From NCBI GenBank assembly GCA_003254885.1, contig QANT01007051.1, forward strand, positions 1 through 22,208: a DNA stretch of 22,208 nucleotides, read 5' to 3'. The notes under the pieces were generated by a model. The model worked only from the letters and a program-made list of their open reading frames with translations, did no database searches and was not told where the DNA came from. Below, one piece after another: positions 1 to 9,853 of this stretch. Both the position numbers and the translations under genes were made by a program. The stretch is from Purshia tridentata (lineage: Eukaryota; Streptophyta; Magnoliopsida; Rosales; Rosaceae). Each line of letters opens with the position of its first letter. Position 1 is the first letter of the stretch.

Positions 1-355
1 CCAAACATAATTGCTTATGCCAGCCATTTTAAATTGCGTGAATTATCTAATTTGTCCTTACCTCTCCTATATTTACACTAGACGAATCAACAACTATTTT
101 TCGTTGAAGAGCTTCGTAGTCGTAGTAGTTGGCTTTGTGTTTACTTGTTATTCACTGTGTTGTTGGGGCCTTGGCCTGAGAGAGAAGCTTTGTTTGTTTG
201 TTTTTTTTTTTTGGGGACGGAGAAGACATTTTAATAATCATGTCATGTTTGTTTGATCCAATTTGTCACATACTTACATATCTCAACCCAACAGGAACAT
301 ATATGATACACCCAAAGGCCTAATTCTAGCATGTTAATAACCATCACAAGCAGCT
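1..355. other. AT-rich intergenic DNA, no gene seen
   Basis: An open frame of about 80 codons runs from near position 11 on the plus strand. Its product is dominated by hydrophobic and low-complexity runs (a V5 run and an F-rich stretch from a T tract at 199-212) and matches no family I recognise. I see no splice signals or conserved motifs. The part next to 356 may be older LINE sequence, but no frame there could be aligned. Confidence 0.5.
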
Positions 356-570
356 ATGGTGAGGCAGCTTCTTGCTACTTTTGCTAATAGCTGCTGTCAA
401 TTTCGCAAACGTGACTGTAATATGGTTGCCCATGCTATTGGACAATATGCTTTAACCCATGTTGGGGTCTACTTTTGGATTGATGTACCGCCTAACTGGC
501 TTATGGACACAGTGTCTTATGACACTCCTTGAATAAAATCTCAATTCTTTTCTCACAAAAAAAAAAAAAA
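356..570 (+). mobile_element. LINE (L1-type) 3' end: RNase H C-terminus plus poly(A) tail
   Basis: The frame 356-532 encodes 58 residues. It contains RDCNMVAHAIGQYAL followed by a W-x-DVPPNWL segment and ends DTVSYDTP-stop. This order (R-D-x-N-x-V-A-H, then an acidic VPP segment, then the stop) is typical of the C-terminal end of the RNase H domain that closes ORF2 in many plant LINEs. An AATAAA-like sequence lies just after the stop, and a run of 14 A residues (557-570) follows, as expected for a 3' end made by target-primed reverse transcription. The copy is heavily 5'-truncated: reverse transcriptase and endonuclease are absent. The upstream limit of the insertion is uncertain because no target-site duplication could be placed. 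It lies on the 3' side of the RPN2 copy and points towards it. Confidence 0.82.
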
Positions 571-1453
571 CTAAACTAAACTGAAAAAGCAAAAGCATGT
601 TATCAATCATCACTATCTTTATCAATGATTATTTGATCTAATAGATGGCACAGTTTAAGTCAAATCTTATGGATTACAATTGCTGATAAATACAAAAAAG
701 TTTGAATTCCACCTCTCCCTAAAATTTAAAAATAAAAACCAACACCATCCCCGAATGTTAATGCGCATGATTTTTCTTACACAATTTATTATGTAGAGTC
801 TGTTAGCTTCACTTGAATGATGCTCATGTCGTCCATTTTTACAAACATATATAGTTACTAGTTAAGAAATTCAAGTGATAGTCTAACTAAACCCCTCTCT
901 GGCTCACCAAAATAAAAATAAAAATAAAAAACTGAATTTGCCAGCTGCCTATTTTAAGCCAGATTGTACTAAATAACCACCTCATTCTCTTCACATTCCA
1001 AAATTAAACAAAGTGTAACAAAAACCGTGGGTCAAACCTCAACCTCAATTGGCACTTGTCTTCTCAAATAACCAACCCCCATTGTTTCACGATGTTTTAA
1101 CACAAAATTACACCTTGCAAATGCCCTCATTCTCTCTCCTTCCCCCAACATTTCCCCCTTAAATTAGTTTGATGCCTACCCTTACCTGCTTATGAATGTT
1201 GCTCTTTTTGTAATATAAAGTTAATAAAACCATGCGACTAATATGCACAGTGTCTAACAGTGTCTAATAGCATATTGACAAAATAGCTCCAAATATACAT
1301 ATATATTTATATATAATTTCTCTAACGATTATCCATCAAGCTTAAGAAATTCATTGGCTAGTCATATTTGGAGTCATAACTAACTCCCAAATCATACTAC
1401 AGTCAAATCATATTCTCAAATTCAAGTTAACTTTCTTTACAAATCAAATCATA
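571..1453. other. AT-rich DNA downstream of the RPN2 copy, no gene seen
   Basis: I searched the minus strand here for the missing C-terminal exons of RPN2 (the segment after the SLALSP motif) and found none. The stretch is AT-rich with A-rich simple sequence around 909-930 and a TATATATTTATATATA-like run near 1297-1315. No open frame, RNA gene or repeat boundary could be supported. Confidence 0.55.
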
Positions 1454-4400
1454 CTACATAACTGGGGAGAGTGCCAAGCTCAGGAAATAAGCATAGAACA
1501 CATGCCAGGAAAAATTTGGATGGTACGCCATGCCATACACAAAAACCATTAGTCCTACAATTGCAGTGGCTTTATGTGTTGTCTTACCATGCAACCGTAT
1601 AGTCATATTATGTCCACCAGCAATGATTATTCCAAGCGCAGTTTCGTATGCAATTGACTTGATTCCACCTTTTTTATTAATCTCATACCAATACATTTTC
1701 TCCAATGCCTGCCTATATTCATATAAAAAAATGAACAAAAAAATAAGTTAAAAGGTTTTGTTCAGTTTCAATTGTTGTTGGTATAGAGAGAGAGAGAGCC
1801 AGGATTTGAAAAAATACGAAAATACCTGAAAGCTCCAACACGCGGATCGCTGGCTTCACTAATATTGATCAGGACCATAGCCTTTGCAATGAAGGCACCG
1901 TGGCGCACAGATTCATTACCATCTGAAGTCAGAGGGTCCAACAAAGATATGGCCTCACTCAAGCCAGTACCGGCACAGGAAATGCCTACTGCAAGAGCAG
2001 CACCATATCGAACTTGGGGGTCAACAGACTTGCATAGTCGGGAGGCAATTTGAGCCAACTGCAGTGCAATATTAAAGATACAGGGCATAAGACCAGCAGA
2101 AAATGAAAGGGGACAGCAAGTAACGTGAAATTACTTTGGGAAACAACAACAAATGGCATAGCAGTGGACAAATAAAAAGTGCCAACCTGTTCTGGCTTGT
2201 GGTACAAGATGAATCCTAGTGCTAGAACAGCAGTCCTCCTGACATCAGGACTCGCATCTGAATTAGTAAAATTCAGCAGCTGGAGAATGGCCTTATTGTT
2301 TTCTGTTCCCCTGTAGGCCAATGCCAATGCATACATACCACCCTGACGTAATAAAGGATGTTCATCCCTTGTCATCTGCCTAATTAATGTGTCTGCTTCT
2401 TCTTCTCTTCCGTATACCATCAGGGCAATCCCCAATGATAGCCCACTGTAACATAGAAAAGATCAAAGCTAAAACTTCCATTCCCACAATAAAAATTGCT
2501 ATTCTCGACAAAAAAAATTCTATTAAAAAGCACCAAGAGCAAGCATTGCAGACAAAACTAAGTCATGTAATTATCTATACCTGATGATGCTGTCTCTCAT
2601 GCCATTGGGAAATTTATGTTTCTCATCATGTGCATAATCAAGCATCTCACTAGCCTTCTCAGTTCCAGTTCCAACCATGAGCAAACCCATGCTAATTGCA
2701 GCAGCTTCGGCATCACGTTGTCGGTTATTAAGCAGCACAGTTTGAAGGTCATTGTATATATCTACATCAGCAGTTCCCAAGGCTGCCAAGCCAAGACCTA
2801 AGCATGCACCATGTCGAACATTCTGCATTAAAAATCCTATATGTTAGCAAAATTTGATGATGAGCTAACATGCAAAGAAAGATGTGATCACTGATGCATA
2901 AAGTACACACAATATTTCTGTCTACAAGGTTGTCACGAAGGAATTGTTTGATGTCCTCGCCATTGTTGGCATAAATGAGACCCAGAGCATACAGTGCACC
3001 GCCCTTTGAGTATTGACAGCCAGTGCCACCAGCCCCACCCTCAGACAAGTAAGGTTCCATCAGCAATCTTCCATGTTTTAAATGGCCTCTGTGTATAACA
3101 CCTAGCCCAGCCTTTGACCCAAATCTAACCGGTTCTGGGGATATGTTGAGCAACTCCTGACAATTTAAAGAGCCAAAGTGATCAGTACTCATAACAAATA
3201 TAATATACCATGCAAAAGCAGGAAAAGGAAAAATTAAGTTATCTGCTTTACCATATTCTCCATGAGAAACGAGTCCACAGATGTTCCAGCATGCATAATT
3301 GCAGCAGCATAAACTATTCCAGTACGAGAACTTTTTTTCATCTTTAACAACTGCTTTGCTGTTTTCAGAAAAAAAGCATTGGACCTATATGAAAATCACG
3401 GAAAAAAGTCAAAGCACTTCTCAACCACTCATTTTCAACAGAAATATATGTAATTCATGAATCAATGAATAAAATAATGGAATGAAAAACAAACCCACTT
3501 GTTATTACTGCACAAAGACTCTACAGTCAACTGTAATGGTGTCTCTCCCGACAAAATTCCTTTAAGTTCTGTCAGCCTCTCAGAATACATCTCTTCATTC
3601 GGATCTTCACACACACTAACATTTGAAGTAGAGCTTCCATCTGTCATTTGAAGATCCTCTTGAGAAATTTCAATGTTGGCAGCTCCACAGAATCCTGGCA
3701 GCGTAGATTCTGAAGGTCGACATTTAGGAGCTGAAAGACAATTTCTCAGGTTTAAGAGAAAAGCTTGGTGCTCATTATCTATGAGGTCAAAGGCAATTTG
3801 TTTGGCCACAAGTGCATCATCCTTGTTTCCAGAGCGCAGAAGCTTTTCCAATATGCTAGCAACATCATCAGGTTTATTCAAGAAGAAAAGGCACTGACAA
3901 ATGCACGAGTAATCTGGATAATTCAGATTCTCATTGACTTTGATGAGAACGGAAAGTACCTGGAAAAAGAACAAAACAGGGACAAATGTCTGTCACTTAA
4001 ACAAAGAAGTATTTGCACAATGCATGACTCAATTCAATCAACCAACATAGCACAAAATATTGAATAAAATATGAGAAATTATCAACCATGTTGTTTCTGG
4101 AAGCAGAATGTAGAAAAAGAGACAAACGGGACAGACACAAGGAAAAAACATAACTACAATATAGCTTTACACAATATGTTTCTTGAGAGCATCTTGTCCA
4201 CAAACAACATAACATCAGAAACATCATAACAACAACAATATGATGGAAAAGAAAATGACAAGGTCACTATCTAAAGCACAAATTCCAATAATATATCATC
4301 AGTGAATGAGCAAAGCCTTACCTCACGTCTATATTCTCTATCATTAAAAGCATGAGAAATTTTCATGCAGTATAGCAGAGTCTCTGGAATATTATCACTT

Positions 4401-5619
4401 TTTGAGATTGCTTCCTCAAGTATATCCTATCTTCGGCATTCATTAGCCACTCCGATAACTTGCTTGTTTTTTCCATCCGTGATACACCTACAGAGAAACA
4501 AATGGTGAAGCAAAAGGTACTAAGGTATTGCATTTAAAATTTTCTGCACAAATATTAGGGGCCTGCACACTTATTCAAAATTTTCTGCACAAATGCGTCC
4601 AGCTTAGGATCCCCACTTTCTGCTTCAGCATTTGATTCTGCCACCTTGGACTTGAGCCCAACAAAGGCATCAATAGCCTTAGCTGAGTAGAGGACCAAAC
4701 AACCAAAGATTACATGTAAATAAAGTCCGTTGATGCATTCTCAAGTTCCATAAAATAAAAAGAAAGTTTTACCAGTAAGGCAACGAACAAAAGATGAATG
4801 TTCTGACACATCAAATAAAGGACCAGCTCTAAGAACATGCGATAGTGAGTGATCAAGTTGATTGCAATGAAAGAAAACCTGGGGTGAAAACAAAGATAGC
4901 AATGTAAATAAAGGATCATAGTAAACTTACAGATCCAAGAAATTTGCACCCACCAATGACAGTTCAAAAAGGAAGGCAGTAGAGCAGTTAATTTATACCT
5001 TTGACAGAAGCAAAGCAGCCAGTTGTCTCTGACTCTCATCAATCTCTTGATCATGTGACAAACTTTCTCTGAGGAACAATATGACATAATCATAATTCTT
5101 CGGGAAAAAGAAATAACTTCAAAGTAAACTACATAAATATTACTACATTCAGAATGTGGGTATTTGAAGGCGACCATAATGAAGGTCATAGAAGCACACT
5201 AGCATAACCTATTTTCAACAAACTTGTGATGAAAACAAAGAATCAAAAGTCTTCAATTCATAAAGATCCAGCCCTTAAGAAATTTGTTTGGGCTCAACTC
5301 AGCCCTTAAGATTCAAAACAAAAGGCCAGGTAACATCTCACGCTCTTTCATCATTGTAATCATCAAACAAACATTTCCTATGATGCCAAAACAAACATGA
5401 TCTCGAATATGGTTCCCACGCAAAAATCAAAATTTTCTTGAAACACAAAACGAAACACAGAATGAGAGAGAGAGAGTACATGACAGCTACGCTGGGTCGA
5501 ATCTCGGCCCAAAATTCATCGACCAATTTGACAAGACTGGATAGAGCGTCAACCTTGGGCTGGAGATTAGCCTCCTCCAGCATAGCAAGCAACTCACGCA
5601 CCGAGCTCGAGCGCACCAT
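1454..5619 (-). pseudogene. RPN2: 26S proteasome regulatory subunit RPN2/PSMD1 copy, nonsense-mutated and 3'-truncated
   Basis: RPN2 is the largest scaffold subunit of the 19S base. Its PC repeats form a toroid, and its C-terminus binds the ubiquitin receptor RPN13. Twelve exons can be joined in one frame, all with GT/AG borders: 5480-5619, 4999-5068, 4773-4878, 4571-4682, 4322-4487, 3499-3959, 3252-3384, 2911-3156, 2581-2822, 2187-2445, 1826-2058 and 1454-1712, about 808 codons. Diagnostic segments include SQRQLAALLLSK (exon 2), ASILEKLLRSGNKDDAL (exon 6), AGLGVIHRGHL (exon 8), HGACLGLGLAALGTAD (exon 9) and VRYGAALAVGISCAGTGLSE (exon 11). The start MVRSSSVRELLAML fits the family's N-terminus. 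Defects: TAG at 4427-4429 in exon 5 replaces the leucine of the CRRLDKLEEA region, and the frame stops at 1454-1456 about 200 residues before the usual end near 1000. Exon 9 carries an insertion of about eight residues after the YAH motif. Retained introns indicate a DNA-level duplicate, not a retrocopy. Exon 12 could instead end at 1463 before a GT, but no further exon follows. Family is certain; pseudogene status rests on the single TAG and the truncation. Confidence 0.93.
4427..4429 (-). other. Premature TAG stop in RPN2 exon 5
   Basis: Reading exon 5 (4322-4487, minus) in the frame carried over from exon 4 gives CITDGK, then ANECRR, then TAG, then DILEEAISKSDN. Relatives have leucine at this position, so a TTG to TAG change explains it. 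It falls at codon 163 of the joined frame. Exon 5 is 166 nt (not a multiple of three), so skipping it would shift the frame rather than rescue it. Confidence 0.88.
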
Positions 5620-6180
5620 GGCCCACTCCTTGGGCTTTCCAATTGGGTTACGCTGGAATTTGGGTTCTCAAAGATTGGGTTTGCGAGAAACAGTGTTGGC
5701 TTTCTTAGATTTGGGACTCGTGCATTGGGTTCTTTGGACTTTGGGGACAGATTGTTAATTGGGTTCTTTAGACTCTGTCTCATTGTCAGGATTAACAATT
5801 AACCTAATTGTTAATTGGGTTCAATCCTAAAATTTTGACTTTGGGCTTGGATGGAACTGAGCTCATTGGGTTTTTCTAAATTTTTTGGTTGTGCTATGTC
5901 CAGCCCGAAAGGAGAAATGAGAGACTGAAGCCCAGCCCAAGTTTGTAATATATGCTCACGTCTTGTGTTTGTCCTAAACCAATGTACGGACAAGTTCTTT
6001 TCGGCTATAAATGGAAAAAATTTATTACTTAATACAAACCCATTGTTACCCTCGAAATTCTTCGGGCTCCACGTGTCACCGGGGCCCTTGGAATCTTGAA
6101 AAGGAACAGTGTAGTCTTGCTCTAATTTGGCGTGTGTTATATTTGGGCGTGCCACAGCTCTCAACTAAGAGACCAGAGAC
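5620..6180 (-). promoter_or_regulatory. Upstream region of the RPN2 copy with clustered TGGGC motifs
   Basis: The 560 bases upstream of the RPN2 start codon hold six copies of TGGGC or its complement GCCCA: 5621-5625, 5631-5635, 5842-5846, 5930-5934, 5935-5939 and 6144-6148. About one would be expected by chance. TGGGC is the core of the proteasome-related cis-element described for NAC53/NAC78 control of Arabidopsis proteasome genes, and also of site II (TCP-type) elements. This suggests that the duplication carried its own promoter. A minus-strand open frame (5811-6164) crosses the region, but it has no recognisable domain and I do not call it a gene. The transcription start cannot be placed. 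Confidence 0.5.
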
Positions 6181-6345
6181 GAGAATGTGAAGCTTGTTTT
6201 GTGTTGAGAGGCCTCTGCTTGAAGCTTATTGTGAATGGTTGTGGTGATGATTGATTTGCGCCGTGGTCTGACTTCTGATCAGTAGATTGTATGGCCAAGT
6301 GAGGAACAAATTCGTTGGCCTGAGTTCTTTTTATGCCTTGCTAGG
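6181..6345 (+). other. Unassigned sequence between the RPN2 promoter and a repeat
   Basis: The plus strand has two short open stretches: one begins MVVVMIDLRRGLTSDQ and ends in a stop. The next, in the same frame, reads IVWPSEEQIRWPEFFLCLAR before a stop at the edge of the next repeat. The second looks protein-like in composition, but I do not recognise it. It could be the first exon of a divergently transcribed gene cut off by the repeat, or an old transposon fragment. Confidence 0.25.
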
Positions 6346-7285
6346 TAATGGAACGCCCTGAACCTCGAACACATGAAAAACATAAAACACTTTAAGCCTC
6401 TTTTCTCTTTTTAATGAGCCATGTACATAAATAAATAACTTATATTTATTTAGACACATTTAACAAAATTTCTGTGTAAAAACATTTAAAATAAAATTAA
6501 CTTTGAGTTAACTGTCTCATCTTCTCCCCATTGCCTCAGCTTGTTTAACTTGCAAAACCAACCGCTACACCATATTCATAGTGCACTGAGTTAAACACAA
6601 ACCCGGTAAGCTTAATACAGCTTGTATGAGTGAACAAACTAATCATAAATCTCAAATAATAATAAATCATCAATCATCAATCATCAATATAAATAATCCA
6701 CATTATACTTAACTAATTCTCATCATCATCATATATCTCAATAATCATCAATACCCAACTAATTATTTAACATGCATAGTCACCATCAATACCAATAACT
6801 CAATTAATCTCTTAAGCTGAAATAACCTCAATTAAATCTTAAGATATCTAATCATACACCATACCCACCTATCTAGCATACAACATACAATCAATCTAAC
6901 AAAATATAATTAAACCTAATTCACTCACATTGCTTTAAGAGCTAAGACAAAAACTTTGCTTAGATTCCCAATCCGGTAGCATAACGGCATTGAGAATGAA
7001 TTCCTTAGCACATGTACTTGTGTAAGACTAGACAACTAATCAAATCAAGCAAGGTTCATAAACTAGCCTCTAAACGATTGAAATGGGTGGCAACCACCAC
7101 ACACGGTGGCTGCCCAGCCCCAAACAACACACAAACTTCATAGAAACTCACCCAAAAATTTACCAAAGTTGGGAATGGTGTTTATGGATGTTCCACAGGC
7201 CAAGACGAGCAGAATTCATGACCAACCTGCCACCACCCACGGTGGCAGTAGGGGTCGAGGTGGCGACCATTGAGCTTGATCAATC
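6346..7285. repeat. Noncoding LTR-like repeat block
   Basis: The block opens with AACGCCCTGAACCTCGAA, which resembles the AACGCCCCG-type start seen in many plant Gypsy-related LTRs. AT-rich sequence follows, including a short ATCATCA-type tandem near 6664-6690 and the motif ACCCGGTAAGCTTAATACAG. It ends in a GC-richer part with repeated CACGGTGGC sequences (7101-7250). Its order of features (AT-rich body, CACTCACA-type motif near 6922, GC-rich end) parallels 18180-20340, suggesting related families. No coding domain, primer binding site or target duplication could be fixed, so element type and orientation are inferred. A plus-strand open frame at 7083-7292 is low-complexity and is not called. 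Confidence 0.4.
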
Positions 7286-7990
7286 TGGTTAGTTGATTGA
7301 GGTGGAGCACATTCTCACTTAATGTGCGTTGAGGCAAGATTACTTGCCAAGGTGAAGTGTTCTTGGAGTTTGTTCAAAGTTACTTCAAGACACAAGAGGA
7401 TATATCAAAGGTACAACATTCAAGGCTTTGGTCCTACTCACCAAGGTACAAATTGGTGTGTTTAGCTCATCAGACCAGCAAGCTTTAGTTATTTTCTTTT
7501 AGCTTTCCTAAGTGGGTACAAAGTTTGAAGGGCAAATGAGAACTTGCGCAATACCTTCCTAGTCTTGGAAGGAGTTCTATGTGTTTATTCAAGTACAATA
7601 ATAGAATTAGTTATAGGCCTTAACTAATTATATTAGGATTAGGAACATATTGTAACTAATTCTATATGTTTATAAATAGGTTGCTACAGCTTGATTAAAT
7701 GTTTTTAATACTCAGAATAATAGCGTGAGACATAGAAAGAGGGTGCAGCTATGCAAGGGGGTTTAGGGTTAGGGTTTCAACAAATTCTTGTAATTCAATT
7801 CTATACATAGTGAAGCTGTGATTCTCTAAGGATCAAACATGGACGTATTAACAGTTCGTCGAACCTCGAAAACAAATCTTAGTGTTTTTATGCTTTTATA
7901 TTTTTGCTATTATCTGTGATTGTAAATGATTTGATTGATTGATTGATTTTCTTGATATTTAGAATTGATTTTCTAATATTTGAAATTTGA
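7286..7990 (+). repeat. LTR-like block, probably Copia-type, with TATA box
   Basis: A TATA-like box (TTTATAAATAGG, about 7670-7681) is followed by a stretch ending in TGATTCTCTAAGGATCAAAC, then an ATGG and AACCTCG motif, and a T-rich tail with TTTTTGCTATTATCTGTGATTG. This order resembles the R-U5 part of plant Copia LTRs. The plant telomere-like sequence TTTAGGGTTAGGGTTT lies at 7762-7777 downstream of the TATA box. No gag or pol sequence follows, so this would be a solo or truncated LTR. The terminal TG/CA ends and target duplication were not identified; GATT repeats near 7929-7947 blur the right edge. Confidence 0.42.
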
Positions 7991-8282
7991 ATTAAACACT
8001 GGTAATTAATGAAACTAATGAAACAAGGAGAAAAGTCATAGTTGAGGCAAAAACAACTTGTATATAGAAATATGTCAATTGAATCTTACATTACAACTCA
8101 TTCCATGAAGGAAATTTCATAAGTATCCCTACACTAATTTAGAAAAGAATACAGCAAAAGATTATAGAACTACCCTCCTAAATAGAGAACCCCCACATTG
8201 CCAAAATCCTAAAGATCTAATATATACAGAGAAAACAAATTTAGATCCAATGTACACTAGAACTATCACCAACTCACTGACA

Positions 8283-8738
8283 TTTGCATTTGTTGGTGTT
8301 TAGAGCACTAGATCCAGTTGCCTTCCTCACGGCCTTCCATAATTTACATCCTATAGTTCACAGAGAAACAAAAATAAGAAAAAGAACATACTCCAATAGG
8401 TGTTGGGTACAAAATATTACAATATTGAAGAACTAGAAACTTCACATATTCTAATTAAACTCTACATGTTCATGATACAATGACAAATTATGACAGTGCT
8501 CAATTAAGCTTTGAATTAACAAATGAAATAAATTACAGCCCACATTAGTGTTTATTAGGCCATACCAGTTCATTAACTTGGCAATGACTTTGCAGGAAGG
8601 GAGAAGACACATCCAACAATTGACCATCTAAGATGTTAGGATGCAAGGATGGGATGGAGTACCCAGTTGATTGTGGAAGCCTCACTGATGGATGTTGAAT
8701 TGAACTGCCAGAAAAAGGGTGGGGAAGCAGATATTATG
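8283..8738 (-). other. Possible minus-strand exon remnants of unknown origin
   Basis: On the minus strand, after a CTGGCAG acceptor-like site near 8711, a frame of about 56 codons reads SIQHPSVRLPQSTG, later NILDGQLLDVSSPFLQSH, and ends at a TAA near 8552. Further on, a second frame reads CKLWKAVRKATG, then NTNKCKC, and stops near 8279. The two pieces look like exon ends, but no GT/AG pair that joins them in phase was found, and I do not recognise a family. The nearby Helitron could have captured such pieces. Confidence that this is real former coding sequence is low. Confidence 0.22.
8359..8406 (+). repeat. 48-bp direct repeat, copy 1
   Basis: This starts CACAGAGAAACAAAAATAAG and recurs at 9055-9102 with a single base difference (T versus C near its end). 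The copies lie about 700 bases apart in the same orientation. See the finding on the ambiguous base at 9054. Confidence 0.9.
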
Positions 8739-9031
8739 TTAATCACTGTTCCTTTTTGGTCATTCTATTGCTCTACATTTTTTGCTGTTTGCTTACCTCT
8801 CTATTCGTTCTCTCTAACATTTGTTTCATCTTTTCATTGTTGTTCTTTATCTCTCTCTCATCTCTCTCTTGGTATTTTTTTTTTGTTGGGCTGATTAAAT
8901 TTGGCTTTTTTGGTGTGTCATTGTTTTTTCATAATGGCTCGGGTGTGGATTTTTTTCCTATGATTAACATTTTTCGTGTGCTCTTGGCCAAAAAAAAAAA
9001 AAACATTTTTTGTGTGCTCATGGGTAAATAT

Positions 9032-9122
9032 GGATTAACAAAAATTTCACTTCNCACAGAGAAACAAAAATAAGAAAAAGAACATACTCCAATAGGCGTT
9101 GGATTAACAAAAGTTTCACTTC
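9032..9122 (+). repeat. 48-bp repeat copy 2 flanked by a 22-bp duplication, with an N at 9054
   Basis: Copy 2 of the 48-bp repeat (9055-9102) is bracketed by two near-identical 22-bp segments, 9032-9053 and 9101-9122, each starting GGATTAACAAAA and ending TTTCACTTC and differing at one base. The only ambiguous base of the window (9054) is exactly at the junction. Either a small templated insertion with duplicated flanks or a contig-joining error could produce this. Confidence 0.8.
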
Positions 9123-9404
9123 TTTTTTGCCCTTAATCTAATTCTTTCTAAGTATATCCTTAGAACTCAGGTTAGGAATCGTTTCCTTTAACTGATAGAT
9201 ATTTTGTTGGTTTATTTTTCCGATGTCCTCTGTACTATTAAGTGTTGAAGTGCTAGATCTTTCACCGTTGATTTTATTTAGCAATCGTCAGATCGGATTC
9301 TTTCTTAGAGATAAGTGCTTTTTGTTCTTCATTTTCGTTTATTTCTCTAGTATATATTGTTGGTTTTTGCTGTTTATGTTTGTGGTCCTTTTTTCACCTC
9401 TTTT

Positions 9405-9628
9405 GATTGCTGTGAGTTTGTATTTTTCCTTTCATCTCATTGGGTTTGTATTTTTTCATGTGCTTGCATCTCTTTTGTTTTCTATACATTTGATATCTTT
9501 AGTTTGTTTCTTTAATTGATTGCTGTGAGTTTGTATTTTTCCTTTCATCTTATTGGGTTTGTATTTTTTCATGTGCTTGCATCTCTTTTGTTTTCTATAC
9601 ATTGGATATCTTTGGTTTGTTTCTTTAA
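9405..9628 (+). repeat. 113-bp tandem duplication
   Basis: Two head-to-tail copies start with GATTGCTGTGAGTTTG at 9405 and 9518. They differ at only a few positions (CTCATTGG versus TTATTGG, ACATTTG versus ACATTGG, TTAG versus TTGG), so the duplication is recent compared with the surrounding decay. The sequence is T-rich and contains no recognisable coding sequence. Confidence 0.88.
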
Positions 9629-9835
9629 CTTAGTTGGGGTTTCTGTGGGTAGTCAACATTTTTAATTCTTTTGGTTCCAATTTATCTTTTTGTTATGATA
9701 TCTAAATTTTTTCTTTTTTTCGGTTTTTCAATAATTTTTCTGCATATTAACTGTTAGTTGGACTAAATAGTTGAAATAGTTCTTTAAAAGTTGATGATAT
9801 TGTTGAAATAGTTGAAATAGTTGAAATAGTTAATT

Positions 9836-9853
9836 AACACTTAATTAAGTGTT
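9836..9853. repeat. Perfect 18-bp palindrome
   Basis: AACACTTAATTAAGTGTT equals its own reverse complement. It follows three tandem GTTGAAATA units and lies about 260 bases upstream of the first Helitron frame. Function unknown; in AT-rich DNA it may be chance. Confidence 0.6.

Noticed and set aside
5438..5798. Frames overlapping RPN2 exon 1 on both strands
   Set aside because: They are shadows of exon 1 and its leader; the RPN2 frame explains the conservation.
5811..6164. 117-codon minus-strand frame upstream of RPN2
   Set aside because: No family resemblance; it overlaps the promoter-like region and has no supporting splice or context evidence.
8649..9519. Hydrophobic plus-strand frames that look like membrane proteins
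   Set aside because: They arise from T-rich DNA (F, L, S codons), include a tandem duplication and an N, and show no conserved motif.
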